From positions 62,001 through 126,000 of the forward strand of contig JBKBHA010000002.1 of NCBI GenBank assembly GCA_046297935.1: DNA of 64,000 nucleotides. The letters are read 5' to 3'. The notes beneath the pieces are model-generated. The model was given only the letters and a program-made list of their open reading frames with translations. It was not told the origin of the DNA and did not search any database. Positions 1 to 8,118 of the stretch are shown piece by piece. Made by a program: the position numbers and the translations under genes. The stretch comes from CAYMZZ01 sp046297935. GTDB lineage: Bacteria > Bacteroidota > Bacteroidia > Chitinophagales > Chitinophagaceae. Position 1 is the first letter of the stretch; the number at the start of each line of letters is the position of its first letter.

Positions 1-453
1 GCGGGAACAGAAAAACATTTGCTGTTCGCGTGCTTCAAAGCAGTGCAGCAGTTTTGTTCCCACAGATTTGCACAGATTTTTGCACAGATCTACACAGAAA
101 TTATACAATCGGGTGTTCAATCAGCAAGAAAAAAATCGGCGTCATCTGCGCCAAGATCAGCGCAATCTACGGGAACAGCACTGCTGCACTTAAGCCATCT
201 GTGTAAATCTGTGAACTATCCGTGCAAATCTGTGGGAACAGAACTGTTCAAACCGCAAGCAGCATACAATCGTTCAAGCTTTTCAGCTCCCGCAAATCCC
301 GCAGATTTTTCTCGCAGATTTGCACAGATTTATACACAGATTTAGAATACAGGAGTGTACTGAATCTTAAGAAATCCATACAGCCAAACAACTGAACAAC
401 TCAACAACTAAACAACCAAACAACTCAACAATTCAACAGTTCAACAATTCAAC
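1..453. repeat. Intergenic repeat block: CAGATTTGCACA decamers plus AACAACTC octamers
   Basis: No credible gene lies here. The left part holds degenerate copies of the CAGATTTACA-type palindromic repeat: tracts of CACAGATTTGCACAGATTT near 61-99, GGGAACAG or its complement CTGTTCCC near 2, 53, 171 and 234, and more CAGATTTGCACAGATTT near 303-343. The right part (388-453) is a tract of octamers such as CAACTCAACAACTAAACAAC. It matches the outer arm seen beside other copies of this family at 23.5, 24.1, 28.9, 37.2, 39.1, 50.4 and 61.7 kb. The short open frames here read repeat units and are not believed. The block ends a few bases short of the argS stop codon. Confidence 0.8.
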
Positions 454-456
454 CTT

Positions 457-2232
457 TTACATTCTCTCCGGTACCTCAATCCCCATCAATCCCATGGTAG
501 TTTTGATTGTTGTTGCCGTAAGTGCGCAGATGCGCAACCGCAATTGTTTCTTTTCCTCTGTTTCGGCTTTCATGACGGGATGCTCGGCGTAAAAGCTGTT
601 ATAGGTTTTTGCCAGCAGGAAAGCATAGCTGGCCAATAAGGAGGGATTATGTTCCTGAAGCGCTTGTTCGAGAATGGTATCCAGTTGTTCCAGCAACACA
701 ATCATTTCCTTTTCCCGCGGCAGCAATTCATCGAAAGCCTGTGCCGCTGCAGAAGGCGATTCCTTGCGGAGAATAGAACATATCCGCGCATGCGTGTATT
801 GCACAAAAGTGGCAGTAAAGCCATGGATGTCGATACTTTCTTCCGGATTAAATATCATTCGCTTTTTAGGATCAACCCTCAGCAGGAAAAATTTGAGAGC
901 TCCCAGCGATATCATGTTGTAGAGGCTATCGAGTTCTTCCGGGCTAAAACCTTCCACTTTGCCCAATTCCTCGGTTTTCGCCTGCGCTACGCGTTTCAAT
1001 TCATCCAGCAGATCGTCGGCATCTACCACCGTTCCCTCTCTGGTTTTCATCCGCCCGCTTGGCAACTCTACCATACCATAACTCAGGTGGTAAATTCCGT
1101 CGGCATAGGGCTTGCCCAATTTTTGCAGAATGAGCTTCAGCACTTTCATATGATAGTTCTGCTCATCTGCAATTACATAAATGCTCTGGTTGTAGGGAAA
1201 CTCTTCATATTTGCGATCGGCCAGCCCCAGATCCTGGGTAATATAAACCGAAGTTCCATCCTTGCGTAATACCAATTTTTCATCGAGGCCTTCGGCAGTC
1301 AGGTCTATCCATACGCTGCCGTCGGTTTTTTTAAAGAACACGCCCTTCTGCAATCCTTCATCTACCAGTTCTTTTCCCAGCAAATAGGTTTCGCTTTCAT
1401 AATAATTTTTGTCGAAATCGCTCCCGATCCGACGATAAGTTTCTTCAAAGCCTTTGTAAACCCAACTGTTCATGGTAGTCCAGAGCTGCCGAACTTCCGG
1501 ATCGCCTTTTTCCCAGTCGAGCAGCATTTCCTGAGCTGCTTTCATCAGGGGGGCTTCGCGTTCTGCCTCTTCCTTGCTCATACCGCTGGCGACAAGTGCT
1601 TCTACTTCTTCTTTCATTTTGCTGCCAAACATCACATAGTAATCGCCCACAAAATGATCGCCTTTGATGCCCGTACTTTCAGGCGTGGCACCATTCGCAT
1701 ATTTTTTCCACGCAATCATCGACTTGCATATATGTATGCCGCGGTCGTTTAGGATGGCCGATTTTCGCACCTCGGCCCCCATATATTTGAGTATCTGCGC
1801 TACACTCCAGCCCAGAAAATTATTCCGCAGATGACCCAGGTGAAGTGGTTTGTTGGTATTGGGTGATGAATACTCCACCATCACCCGCTCACCAGTGGAA
1901 GCTCGTTGGCCGGGATGAGGAAGAGCGAATCGCTGATTCAACTGGTCCAGCCAGTATTGATTTGATATCTCCAGATTCAGAAAGCCCTTTATCACATTAA
2001 AGCTGCTGAAAAAGTCTACATCGTGTTCAGTTAACCAGGCGCCCAATTCCTGTCCAAGTTGTTCAGGCGACTTTCGAAGGCTTTTGACCAGCGCAAACAG
2101 CACCACCGTATAATCTCCCGCAAACTCAGGTTTGGTTACATTAATCGTCAATTGATCTGCTGCAATTTCCAGCTGATAAAGTGCAGAAATTGCCTTCACC
2201 ACTCTCGGTTTTATTTCCTGAACTACGCCCAT
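457..2232 (-). CDS. argS: Arginyl-tRNA synthetase
   Basis: Class I aminoacyl-tRNA synthetase that charges tRNA-Arg in the cytoplasm. The 591-residue length is normal for bacterial ArgRS. The N-terminal ArgRS-specific domain (about residues 1-110) is followed by the nucleotide-binding signature HLGHLRNN at 131-138. The second catalytic loop reads GRMKTREGTVVDADDLL, the form typical of ArgRS enzymes that lack a strict KMSKS. The C-terminal part carries the alpha-helical anticodon-binding domain. The gene is divergent from the GtrA-like gene and ends against a large intergenic repeat block. Identification is secure from the motifs and full length. Confidence 0.97.
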   Translation of the reverse strand: MGVVQEIKPRVVKAISALYQLEIAADQLTINVTKPEFAGDYTVVLFALVKSLRKSPEQLGQELGAWLTEHDVDFFSSFNVIKGFLNLEISNQYWLDQLNQRFALPHPGQRASTGERVMVEYSSPNTNKPLHLGHLRNNFLGWSVAQILKYMGAEVRKSAILNDRGIHICKSMIAWKKYANGATPESTGIKGDHFVGDYYVMFGSKMKEEVEALVASGMSKEEAEREAPLMKAAQEMLLDWEKGDPEVRQLWTTMNSWVYKGFEETYRRIGSDFDKNYYESETYLLGKELVDEGLQKGVFFKKTDGSVWIDLTAEGLDEKLVLRKDGTSVYITQDLGLADRKYEEFPYNQSIYVIADEQNYHMKVLKLILQKLGKPYADGIYHLSYGMVELPSGRMKTREGTVVDADDLLDELKRVAQAKTEELGKVEGFSPEELDSLYNMISLGALKFFLLRVDPKKRMIFNPEESIDIHGFTATFVQYTHARICSILRKESPSAAAQAFDELLPREKEMIVLLEQLDTILEQALQEHNPSLLASYAFLLAKTYNSFYAEHPVMKAETEEKKQLRLRICALTATTIKTTMGLMGIEVPERM

Positions 2233-2328
2233 ATTGCTCGTCTGTTTTGGCCGCGAAATTACGAAAATGAGCCCTCTCCGGCTGGCAATTCTTTAAAAGA
2301 GGATGCTGGTTGAAACGGCTGTAAACAA

Positions 2329-2336
2329 TATTTTTG
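2329..2336 (+). promoter_or_regulatory. Candidate Bacteroidota -7 element (TATTTTTG)
   Basis: TATTTTTG matches the TAnnTTTG -7 consensus of Bacteroidota promoters. No good TTTG -33 box lies at the usual 19-21 bp spacing. A start site about 7 nt downstream would fall near 2343. That makes the ATG at 2344 essentially leaderless and favours the ATG at 2365 for the GtrA-like gene. Confidence 0.45.
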
Positions 2337-2364
2337 CCGACCGATGCCGGATATTTTCGCAAAT

Positions 2365-2847
2365 ATGATCAATGCAACCCGTTCCCTGATCGACTTTTTC
2401 TATCCGCCCTTCAGGCGTTGGTTGCCGCTGCAAACATTCAGGTATGCCGCTGCCGGTGGAGGTAATACTCTTTTAGGCTTTTTGGTTTATTACCTGAGTT
2501 ACCATTATGTGTTACGTGAGCAGAGCCTCGATTTGGGCTTCTATGCGTTCAAGTCGCACGTGGCAGCTTTATTCCTGTCCTTTTGCGTCAGTTTTCCAGT
2601 CGGATTCTTTCTTTCAAAATATGTAGTATTCAGCGATTCGGTGTTGAGGGGCCGGGTGCAGCTGTTTCGTTATTTCATGATCTGCGTGTTCAATCTTGCG
2701 CTCAATTATATTTTGCTCAAGATACTGGTAGAGTATTTTCAGATTTATCCCGTACTGGCACAAATTATAACCACCACTGTTGTTGTGCTCTTCAGCTATC
2801 TGGCACAACGGCATTTCTCATTTCGCGGCAGCGCTGCTAAAGACTAA
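2365..2847 (+). CDS. GtrA-like family membrane protein
   Basis: Small polytopic inner-membrane protein of the GtrA/DPMS flippase-like family. Members are thought to help move lipid-linked sugars across the membrane or partner with glycosyltransferases. The sequence has the family layout: FRYAAAGGGNTLLGF in the first hydrophobic segment, then three more membrane helices, and a basic C-terminus after HFSFRG. I choose the ATG at 2365 because of the promoter-like box at 2329-2336 and because the protein then opens a few residues before the conserved LIDFFYPPFRR. An in-frame ATG at 2344 would add seven residues. Its last 11 bases overlap the end of the convergent DUF4403 gene. The substrate is unknown and no polysaccharide cluster is adjacent. 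Confidence 0.85.
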   Translation: MINATRSLIDFFYPPFRRWLPLQTFRYAAAGGGNTLLGFLVYYLSYHYVLREQSLDLGFYAFKSHVAALFLSFCVSFPVGFFLSKYVVFSDSVLRGRVQLFRYFMICVFNLALNYILLKILVEYFQIYPVLAQIITTTVVVLFSYLAQRHFSFRGSAAKD

Positions 2848-4261
2848 AATTGATATTGTCCACCCGCACCGAAAGTTGTCCGTTTACATTGCTTCGTATG
2901 TGCAGGGCATCGGGCATTGGGTAAATGCCGATCAGGCCGATATTGTTAACGGTGCCCTCGCTAAATAATCCGGGATACCACTCACGATTCATTTGAGCAT
3001 GCATGGCAGTTTTGGCCGAATCAATATATTGTGTCAGGTCAAACCTGGTTCTACGACTGATTTCCTGAATAATACGCCTGTTGAATAACCAGTCGGCCGT
3101 GCCGAGTAACAAATTACGTGTACGAATATCAAAGTCCATATCGCGCACTTCGAGCAATCTTTTTTCTGCATCATAATGAGGTTTACCTGTCAGGTAAACG
3201 GTACCTGAATTGCTGCCGGAAAAATCGACACGTATGATCAGTTTCTCATTGCCGGAGCCTAAAAGCTGGCAGCGATCGATCACGAATTTTTTATTGATAG
3301 GTCCTTTTTTAAAATCAAAGGACTGGCCGGCGATCTGGGTATTGACAATGCGGTTAAGAGAATCGTAATTCAATTCTGCATCTATAAAAATATTGAAGCC
3401 CGAATTCCGGTTTCGGCTACCCAGGTTTGCCAATGGACTTATGCTGTTGGCAGGTTTTTCGAAGCGAACTACCGGTTTGGCCAGTAAACCCAGGTACACA
3501 AATAATGAGTCGTTGCTGGCGTACAGATTATTGACCTGCATTTGTTGCGGGTTTACTTGCAACCAGCCCTGGCCGTAGAGATTGTATGGCTGACTCAACG
3601 TATTCCAGATCTGCTGAAACTGTGGCCGCAGGTTAATATTGCCATAATCACGTTGTAATTGTGCACTTGCCGTGTCCAGCTCGGTGGTAAGGCCGCTCAG
3701 CACCTGTTTGGTGATGTCCTGTCCCCAAAAACACACTTCACATTTATCGATTGCCACCGGTTCGTTGCGCTGCACCCTTAACTGAATCCGATAATCTGGC
3801 AAAACGGTAAACCAGTTGGAAAATGAAACCTGCACCCGGCGTTCGGGTTCTTCATATCCGCAACGGCAGGGTGCCGACCAGCCCGACAATGCCGCTCCGG
3901 CAATACAGACACGCGTAGAACCTGAAATTCGATAGTAGCCCGTGAAACCCAGATCGACCCGGTTCGCGGCCGCATGAATTTCGAGTGGACTGCGCCGGAA
4001 AGAATATTGATACCGGGTATCACAACCCTGTTGAACCCAACCACGCGGATAGTCGGGTGATGTGAAAAGGGTATCCACCTGGTTTTCTGCCAATGCAAAA
4101 ATGGGACGCAGATTGATCTTGACGGGTATGTTTATTTCACTGGTAGGAAGTGAATCAAGGTTGAAACGCGAAGAAGCCAGAATGGGTTTTTCGGCTACAA
4201 TTTTCTTAGAACAGGCCGCCAGCGAAGCCAGCAGGCAAAGAAAAAGAAAGTAACGGATCAT
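2837..4261 (-). CDS. DUF4403 family lipoprotein
   Basis: Predicted outer-membrane or periplasmic lipoprotein of 474 residues. The signal sequence ends in the lipobox LAAC with the lipidated Cys at 17. The body fits the DUF4403 family: beta-rich, starting at SEINIPVKINLRPIF and containing a Cys-rich middle (GCDTRYQY, CRCGYEE). DUF4403 proteins are common in Bacteroidota and resemble lipid-binding tube folds; their biochemical role is not established. The gene is convergent with and overlaps the GtrA-like gene by 11 bp. No promoter element was obvious upstream. Confidence 0.8.
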   Translation of the reverse strand: MIRYFLFLCLLASLAACSKKIVAEKPILASSRFNLDSLPTSEINIPVKINLRPIFALAENQVDTLFTSPDYPRGWVQQGCDTRYQYSFRRSPLEIHAAANRVDLGFTGYYRISGSTRVCIAGAALSGWSAPCRCGYEEPERRVQVSFSNWFTVLPDYRIQLRVQRNEPVAIDKCEVCFWGQDITKQVLSGLTTELDTASAQLQRDYGNINLRPQFQQIWNTLSQPYNLYGQGWLQVNPQQMQVNNLYASNDSLFVYLGLLAKPVVRFEKPANSISPLANLGSRNRNSGFNIFIDAELNYDSLNRIVNTQIAGQSFDFKKGPINKKFVIDRCQLLGSGNEKLIIRVDFSGSNSGTVYLTGKPHYDAEKRLLEVRDMDFDIRTRNLLLGTADWLFNRRIIQEISRRTRFDLTQYIDSAKTAMHAQMNREWYPGLFSEGTVNNIGLIGIYPMPDALHIRSNVNGQLSVRVDNINFSL

Positions 4262-4364
4262 GCTCGGGATTTAAACTGCCCGTCAGCTGAAGTCGGGCAT
4301 TGGCAGCAAGATAAACAATGTGGCCCGGAAGTAAAAGAGCGGAACATTATCAAAAAAGCAAGAT

Positions 4365-5006
4365 TCACCTCACTTTTTTCGCGAGCAACATCTTCAGCAT
4401 TTTTTCAATTCTACGTTCGCGGGTTTCCTCTTTGGCTGCCGAAATAATCCATTCGAGATATTCTTTTTTATGGGTAAACGACAGTTGTTCAAAAGCCGCA
4501 AGCGCCGCCTTGTTTTTCCTGAATACTAGCAGCAGCACGGGCGGCAGGGTTACTTTTCTGCTCACCGGATCGGCAAATTCAAATACGGCTCTGTCGGTTG
4601 TCTTTTTCTTTTTTTCCGGTTTGTCGAATGGCTCTTTTCTCAGCGCGAAGCCGGACCAGGTATCGTTGAGCGAAACCAATGCCAGCCATTTTAGCCCATT
4701 CGCAGCATTCATCAGCGGTTCCCAGCCTTCGTCACGCGTAAGGTCGGTTTGTTTGCCGGAACTGGCTTTTGGATAGTAAGACCATAATATCATGTTCGGT
4801 TGCAGCATGCGGAGCACTGAAGCTACCTGCTTTTTAAGCTGGCGTTGATCCGTTACGAACCAGTGAATCTGGTCAGCCATTTCAGACTCCGTCACAAAGC
4901 GACAATCCGCGGGCAATTCGCCCAAAGCAATGCTGAAATCTACTGGTTCATTGATGACTTTCAGTCGATTGCCTGGTTTAATTCGAAATTTATTTGCGGT
5001 AGCCAT
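4365..5006 (-). CDS. YdeI/OmpD-associated family protein with DUF3052-like N-terminal part
   Basis: Cytoplasmic protein of 213 residues with two recognisable parts. Residues about 10-120 resemble DUF3052-type proteins (LWSYYPKASSGKQTDLT, then GLKWLALVSLNDTWSGFALR). The C-terminal half matches the YdeI/OmpD-associated family: a short beta domain, then FEQLSFTHKKEYLEWI, AAKEETRERRIEKML and a basic tail. YdeI-type proteins are linked in other bacteria to envelope-stress and bacteriocin resistance phenotypes, but the reaction is unknown. It lies 14 bp downstream of the DUF456 gene on the same strand and may be co-transcribed with it. Family assignment of the C-terminus is fairly sure; the N-terminal assignment is tentative. 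Confidence 0.7.
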   Translation of the reverse strand: MATANKFRIKPGNRLKVINEPVDFSIALGELPADCRFVTESEMADQIHWFVTDQRQLKKQVASVLRMLQPNMILWSYYPKASSGKQTDLTRDEGWEPLMNAANGLKWLALVSLNDTWSGFALRKEPFDKPEKKKKTTDRAVFEFADPVSRKVTLPPVLLLVFRKNKAALAAFEQLSFTHKKEYLEWIISAAKEETRERRIEKMLKMLLAKKVR

Positions 5007-5020
5007 GTTGTCTGTATGAA

Positions 5021-5488
5021 TTAAGCACTCACGATATGGTAAAGCATAAAGAAGCAGACGAGGAGCTTGAGGAAGCTACCCAGCAGAAAGCCAACGAAAG
5101 AACCCATGGCCGCTCTTAACGACTTCCTCGAGCTCTGGCCCGCCAGCATTTCTCCGACAAAAGCTCCCAGCAAAGGCCCGAGGATAACACCCCAGGGACC
5201 CATCCAGAACGCGGCCAGAAAGCCAAGCGTGCAGCCCCAGACTCCATATTTGGTGCCACCAAACTTTTTCGTACCCCAGATCGGAATCAAATAGTCGAGC
5301 ACAAGTGTAATTATGACAATACCCGCCCAGATTAGCAGAAATTTTGTCGTGAACGGCGGGTCTGACTTCAATTGCTGTAGAAGTAAGCCTAGGTAAGCCA
5401 CCGGCGGACCCGGCAACAGGGGGAGCAGACTTCCCGCGATACCGATCAGTGTCAATATTACGCCCAGCGTGATCCAAAGCCAATCCAT
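5021..5488 (-). CDS. DUF456 family membrane protein
   Basis: Small integral membrane protein of the DUF456 family, Gly/Leu/Pro-rich with four to five predicted membrane helices (GSLLPLLPGPPVAYLGLLL near the start, then GPWGVILGPLLGAFVGEML). The function of the family is unknown. I choose the ATG at 5488 (product MDWLWITLGV, 155 residues). A further in-frame ATG at 5506 lies inside the GTGCAAAT-type repeat tract and would add only repeat-encoded residues. It precedes the YdeI-like gene by 14 bp. Confidence 0.8.
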   Translation of the reverse strand: MDWLWITLGVILTLIGIAGSLLPLLPGPPVAYLGLLLQQLKSDPPFTTKFLLIWAGIVIITLVLDYLIPIWGTKKFGGTKYGVWGCTLGFLAAFWMGPWGVILGPLLGAFVGEMLAGQSSRKSLRAAMGSFVGFLLGSFLKLLVCFFMLYHIVSA

Positions 5489-5602
5489 AAGAGTGAGAAT
5501 GTGCAAATGTGTAAATGTGCAAACCTGCCTGCCGGTTTACCTCCCGCAGGGAGGCAGGCAGGTGTGCAAATGTGGAAATGTGCAAATGTGGAAATGGGAA
5601 AA
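5489..5602. repeat. GTGCAAAT octamer tract with inserted GC-rich palindrome
   Basis: Tandem imperfect octamers (ATGTGCAAATGTGTAAATG and relatives) run through this span between the divergent DUF456 and dnaK genes. They are interrupted at 5524-5562 by a GC-rich element whose outer arms CCTGCCTGCC and GGCAGGCAGG are perfect inverse complements around GGTTTACCTCCCGCAGGGA. The same octamer family recurs at 7.72-7.88, 11.58-11.63 and 58.13-58.29 kb. From 5603 to 5796 there is AT-rich sequence with no gene; its strongest signals are a 6-bp-arm imperfect palindrome and the dnaK ribosome-binding site. Confidence 0.8.
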
Positions 5603-5751
5603 ACAGCAATACGGCAGTTCCTTAAATTCTCACCATTCCCATTTTTTTCCTTTTCCAGTTCCAAATTACGATTTTTTATATCGGATAAATCAGGGACAAA
5701 AAATGGAACTGCCATTTTTTCACGTTTTGCTGACACGGCATAATGATTGAA

Positions 5752-5765
5752 GACTGTGTACAGTC
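5752..5765. promoter_or_regulatory. Imperfect palindrome GACTGT-GT-ACAGTC upstream of dnaK
   Basis: Six-base inverted arms separated by GT lie 31 bp before the dnaK ATG, between the likely promoter region and the ribosome-binding site. It does not match the CIRCE operator (TTAGCACTC-N9-GAGTGCTAA). It could be an operator or a small leader hairpin, or it could be chance. Confidence 0.25.
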
Positions 5766-5782
5766 GGAGTAATACTGACGAA

Positions 5783-5788
5783 AAGGAG
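5783..5788 (+). promoter_or_regulatory. Strong Shine-Dalgarno (AAGGAG) of dnaK
   Basis: AAGGAG sits 8 bp before the dnaK ATG. Such a clear ribosome-binding site is rare in this window, where nearly all other genes start after AT-rich leaders without one. Confidence 0.7.
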
Positions 5789-5796
5789 AAATTATT

Positions 5797-7692
5797 ATGG
5801 GAAAAATAATCGGAATTGACTTAGGAACAACCAACAGCTGTGTAGCTGTAATGGAGGGCAATGAGCCCGTAGTGATCGCCAACGATGAGGGTCGTCGTAC
5901 TACCCCGTCTGTTGTGGCTTTCCTGAAAAATGGCGAACGTAAAGTGGGTGACCCGGCCAAGCGCCAGGCAATCACCAATCCGGCCAACACTATTATGTCG
6001 GTAAAGCGGTTTATGGGTCGTCGTTTTGATGAAGTAACGGAAGAAATAAGCCATTGGAGCTATAAGGTTGCCAAAGGCGACAATAATACCGTCCGTATCG
6101 ATATTGACGGGCGTCTGTACACCCCGCAGGAAATTAGCGCTATGGTGCTGCAGAAAATGAAAAAGACGGCGGAGGATTATCTGGGGCAGGAAGTAACAGA
6201 AGCCGTTATTACGGTGCCAGCTTATTTTAACGACGCTCAGCGTCAGGCTACCAAGGAAGCTGGCGAAATTGCCGGACTTACGGTTCGCAGGATCGTAAAC
6301 GAGCCAACCGCTGCTGCGCTGGCCTATGGCCTCGATAAAGGCCATCATGACCAGAAGATCGCTGTATTTGACCTCGGTGGTGGTACGTTCGATATTTCTG
6401 TGCTTGAACTGGGAGACGGCGTTTTTGAAGTGAAGTCGACCAATGGCGATACTCACCTTGGCGGTGATGACTTCGATAAGGTGATCATGGACTGGCTGGC
6501 AGACGAATTCAGGAAAGAAGAAGCAATTGATCTGCGTAAAGATCCGATGGCACTTCAACGTTTGAAAGAAGCGGCAGAAAAAGCCAAAGTGGAACTGTCC
6601 TCTTCCAGCGAAACAGAGATCAACCTGCCTTATATCACAGCCGTAGACGGTGTGCCCAAGCACCTGGTGAAGAAACTGAGCCGTAGCAGGTTTGAGCAAC
6701 TGGCCGACGAACTGTTTGCCCGTTGTTTGCGCCCCTGCGAGCAGGCATTGAAAGATGCAGGGCTGAGCACCTCACAGATTGATGAAGTGATCCTGGTAGG
6801 CGGTAGTACCCGTATACCTAAAGTGCAGGAGATAGTTGAAAAATTCTTTGGCAAGAAACCCAATCGCGGTGTGAACCCCGATGAAGTAGTTGCAGTAGGT
6901 GCAGCCATTCAGGGAGCCGTACTGACGGGCGAAGTGAAAGATGTGTTGCTACTCGACGTAACCCCGCTCTCACTCGGTATTGAAACCATGGGTGGAGTAA
7001 TGACTACACTTATTCCTTCGAACACAACTATTCCTACCAAGAAATCAGAAGTGTTTTCTACTGCCAGCGACAACCAGCCTGGCGTACAGATCCATGTTCT
7101 GCAGGGCGAACGTTCCATGGCGAAAGACAACAAGAGCCTGGGTATATTCAACCTTGATGGTATTCCGCCTGCACCCCGCGGCGTTCCGCAAATTGAAGTG
7201 ATTTTTGATATTGATGCTAATGGTATCATGCACGTGACCGCGAAAGATAAGGGCACCGGCAAAGAACAAAAGATACATATAGAAGCGGGTAGTGGCTTGA
7301 ATAAAGACGAAGTGGAAAGAATGAAAGCGGAAGCCCGTGCAAACGAAGCATCCGATAAAGCAGAACGTGAAAAAGTAGACAAACTCAATGCTGCCGACAG
7401 CCTGGTATTCCAGACCGAGAAGCAGTTGAAGGAATACGGCGAAAAAATTCCGGCTGACAAGAAATCAGCAATTGAATCAGCCGCCGAAAAACTGAAAGAG
7501 GCACATAAATCGCAAAATATTGCCGAAATCGACAGCAGCATGGCTGCGCTCAATGCAGCCTGGACTGCCGCCAGCGAAGACATCTACAAATCGCAGGGCG
7601 GTGAAGCCGGTCAGCCCGGAGCTGAGTCGACCGCCGGAGCAAGTGCCGGAGCCGACAATGTTACGGATGTGCCGTATGAAGAAGTGAAATAA
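5797..7692 (+). CDS. dnaK: Molecular chaperone DnaK (Hsp70)
   Basis: ATP-dependent cytoplasmic chaperone of 631 residues, the normal length. The actin-like ATPase domain opens with IIGIDLGTTNSCVAVMEG at residues 4-21 and carries the phosphate-2 loop VFDLGGGTFDISVLELG. It is followed by the hydrophobic linker VLLLDVTPLSLGIETMGG, a substrate-binding domain and a helical lid. The C-terminus is a Gly/Ala-rich tail ending in EEVK, close to the usual EEVD-like cofactor-binding motif. The gene stands alone: grpE and dnaJ are not adjacent. It has an unusually good Shine-Dalgarno, and a strong intrinsic terminator follows its stop codon. Confidence 0.98.
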   Translation: MGKIIGIDLGTTNSCVAVMEGNEPVVIANDEGRRTTPSVVAFLKNGERKVGDPAKRQAITNPANTIMSVKRFMGRRFDEVTEEISHWSYKVAKGDNNTVRIDIDGRLYTPQEISAMVLQKMKKTAEDYLGQEVTEAVITVPAYFNDAQRQATKEAGEIAGLTVRRIVNEPTAAALAYGLDKGHHDQKIAVFDLGGGTFDISVLELGDGVFEVKSTNGDTHLGGDDFDKVIMDWLADEFRKEEAIDLRKDPMALQRLKEAAEKAKVELSSSSETEINLPYITAVDGVPKHLVKKLSRSRFEQLADELFARCLRPCEQALKDAGLSTSQIDEVILVGGSTRIPKVQEIVEKFFGKKPNRGVNPDEVVAVGAAIQGAVLTGEVKDVLLLDVTPLSLGIETMGGVMTTLIPSNTTIPTKKSEVFSTASDNQPGVQIHVLQGERSMAKDNKSLGIFNLDGIPPAPRGVPQIEVIFDIDANGIMHVTAKDKGTGKEQKIHIEAGSGLNKDEVERMKAEARANEASDKAEREKVDKLNAADSLVFQTEKQLKEYGEKIPADKKSAIESAAEKLKEAHKSQNIAEIDSSMAALNAAWTAASEDIYKSQGGEAGQPGAESTAGASAGADNVTDVPYEEVK

Positions 7693-7694
7693 TA

Positions 7695-7719
7695 AAAAAG
7701 CCCGCGATGCGGGCTTTTT
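7695..7719 (+). terminator. Intrinsic terminator of dnaK
   Basis: AAAAAGCCCGC, loop GAT, then GCGGGCTTTTT: an 11-bp perfect stem with a T run, two bases after the dnaK stop codon. It is symmetrical and could also work on the other strand. Confidence 0.93.
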
Positions 7720-7720
7720 T

Positions 7721-7884
7721 AATGTGCAAACCTGCCTGCCGGCAGGCAGGTTTGCAAATGTGCAAATGTGGAAATGTGCAAATGGCCAATTCGGTGATTA
7801 GCTTTTAACGTCAGCCACAACTTCGAAATCGTAAAACGGTTTAATTCCTAATTGTTCATTTGCACATTTCCACATTTGCACATT
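7721..7884. repeat. Inverted pair of GTGCAAAT tracts with a 20-bp GC palindrome
   Basis: Two 28-bp arms at 7757-7784 and 7857-7884 are exact inverse complements of one another, made of AATGTGCAAATGTGGAAATG-type units, around a 72-nt unique loop. Just upstream, at 7731-7750, the perfect palindrome CCTGCCTGCCGGCAGGCAGG interrupts the same octamer sequence. The block lies between the dnaK terminator and the promoter of the 63-aa gene. No coding potential is apparent in it. Confidence 0.85.
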
Positions 7885-7954
7885 CGCAGAAGGCGACTAA
7901 TCTGTTAAAATCCTCAATTCACCCCTATAAAACGGCTGTTTACACAATTGCCGC

Positions 7955-7985
7955 TTGCAAAGACGACCAATCTGACGTATATTTG
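7955..7985 (+). promoter_or_regulatory. Bacteroidota-type promoter of the 63-aa gene (TTG-N20-TATATTTG)
   Basis: TTG at 7955-7957 and TATATTTG at 7978-7985 are separated by 20 bp, matching the -33/-7 layout of Bacteroidota housekeeping promoters. This is the cleanest promoter in the window. It implies a leader of about 125 nt before the ATG at 8119. Confidence 0.7.
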
Positions 7986-8118
7986 CAGCGTCAATTTGAG
8001 CATTGTACAGTACTTACAAACAGGCGACAGAAATCGACACTTCTTGCTAACGATTCTTCAGTGTTCTTCTTCCTCTTGCTCAGAGAATTTATTGTAACAA
8101 ATTAAACGGAAATATATC

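Noticed and set aside
649..1269. Long open frame of about 206 codons on the plus strand inside argS
   Set aside because: It is antisense to a secure argS, with no family features and a composition expected from the complement of coding DNA.
5469..5750. Overlapping frames through the GTGCAAAT tract upstream of dnaK
   Set aside because: They read tandem repeat units (CKCANVQMW-like) and the GC palindrome. No real protein features.
6909..7583. Open frame of about 224 codons antisense to dnaK
   Set aside because: Ser/Ala-rich reading of the dnaK complement. Long antisense frames are common opposite dnaK.
7860..8105. 81-codon frame between the repeat and the 63-aa gene
   Set aside because: It starts in the repeat, crosses the clear promoter at 7955-7985, and lacks protein features.
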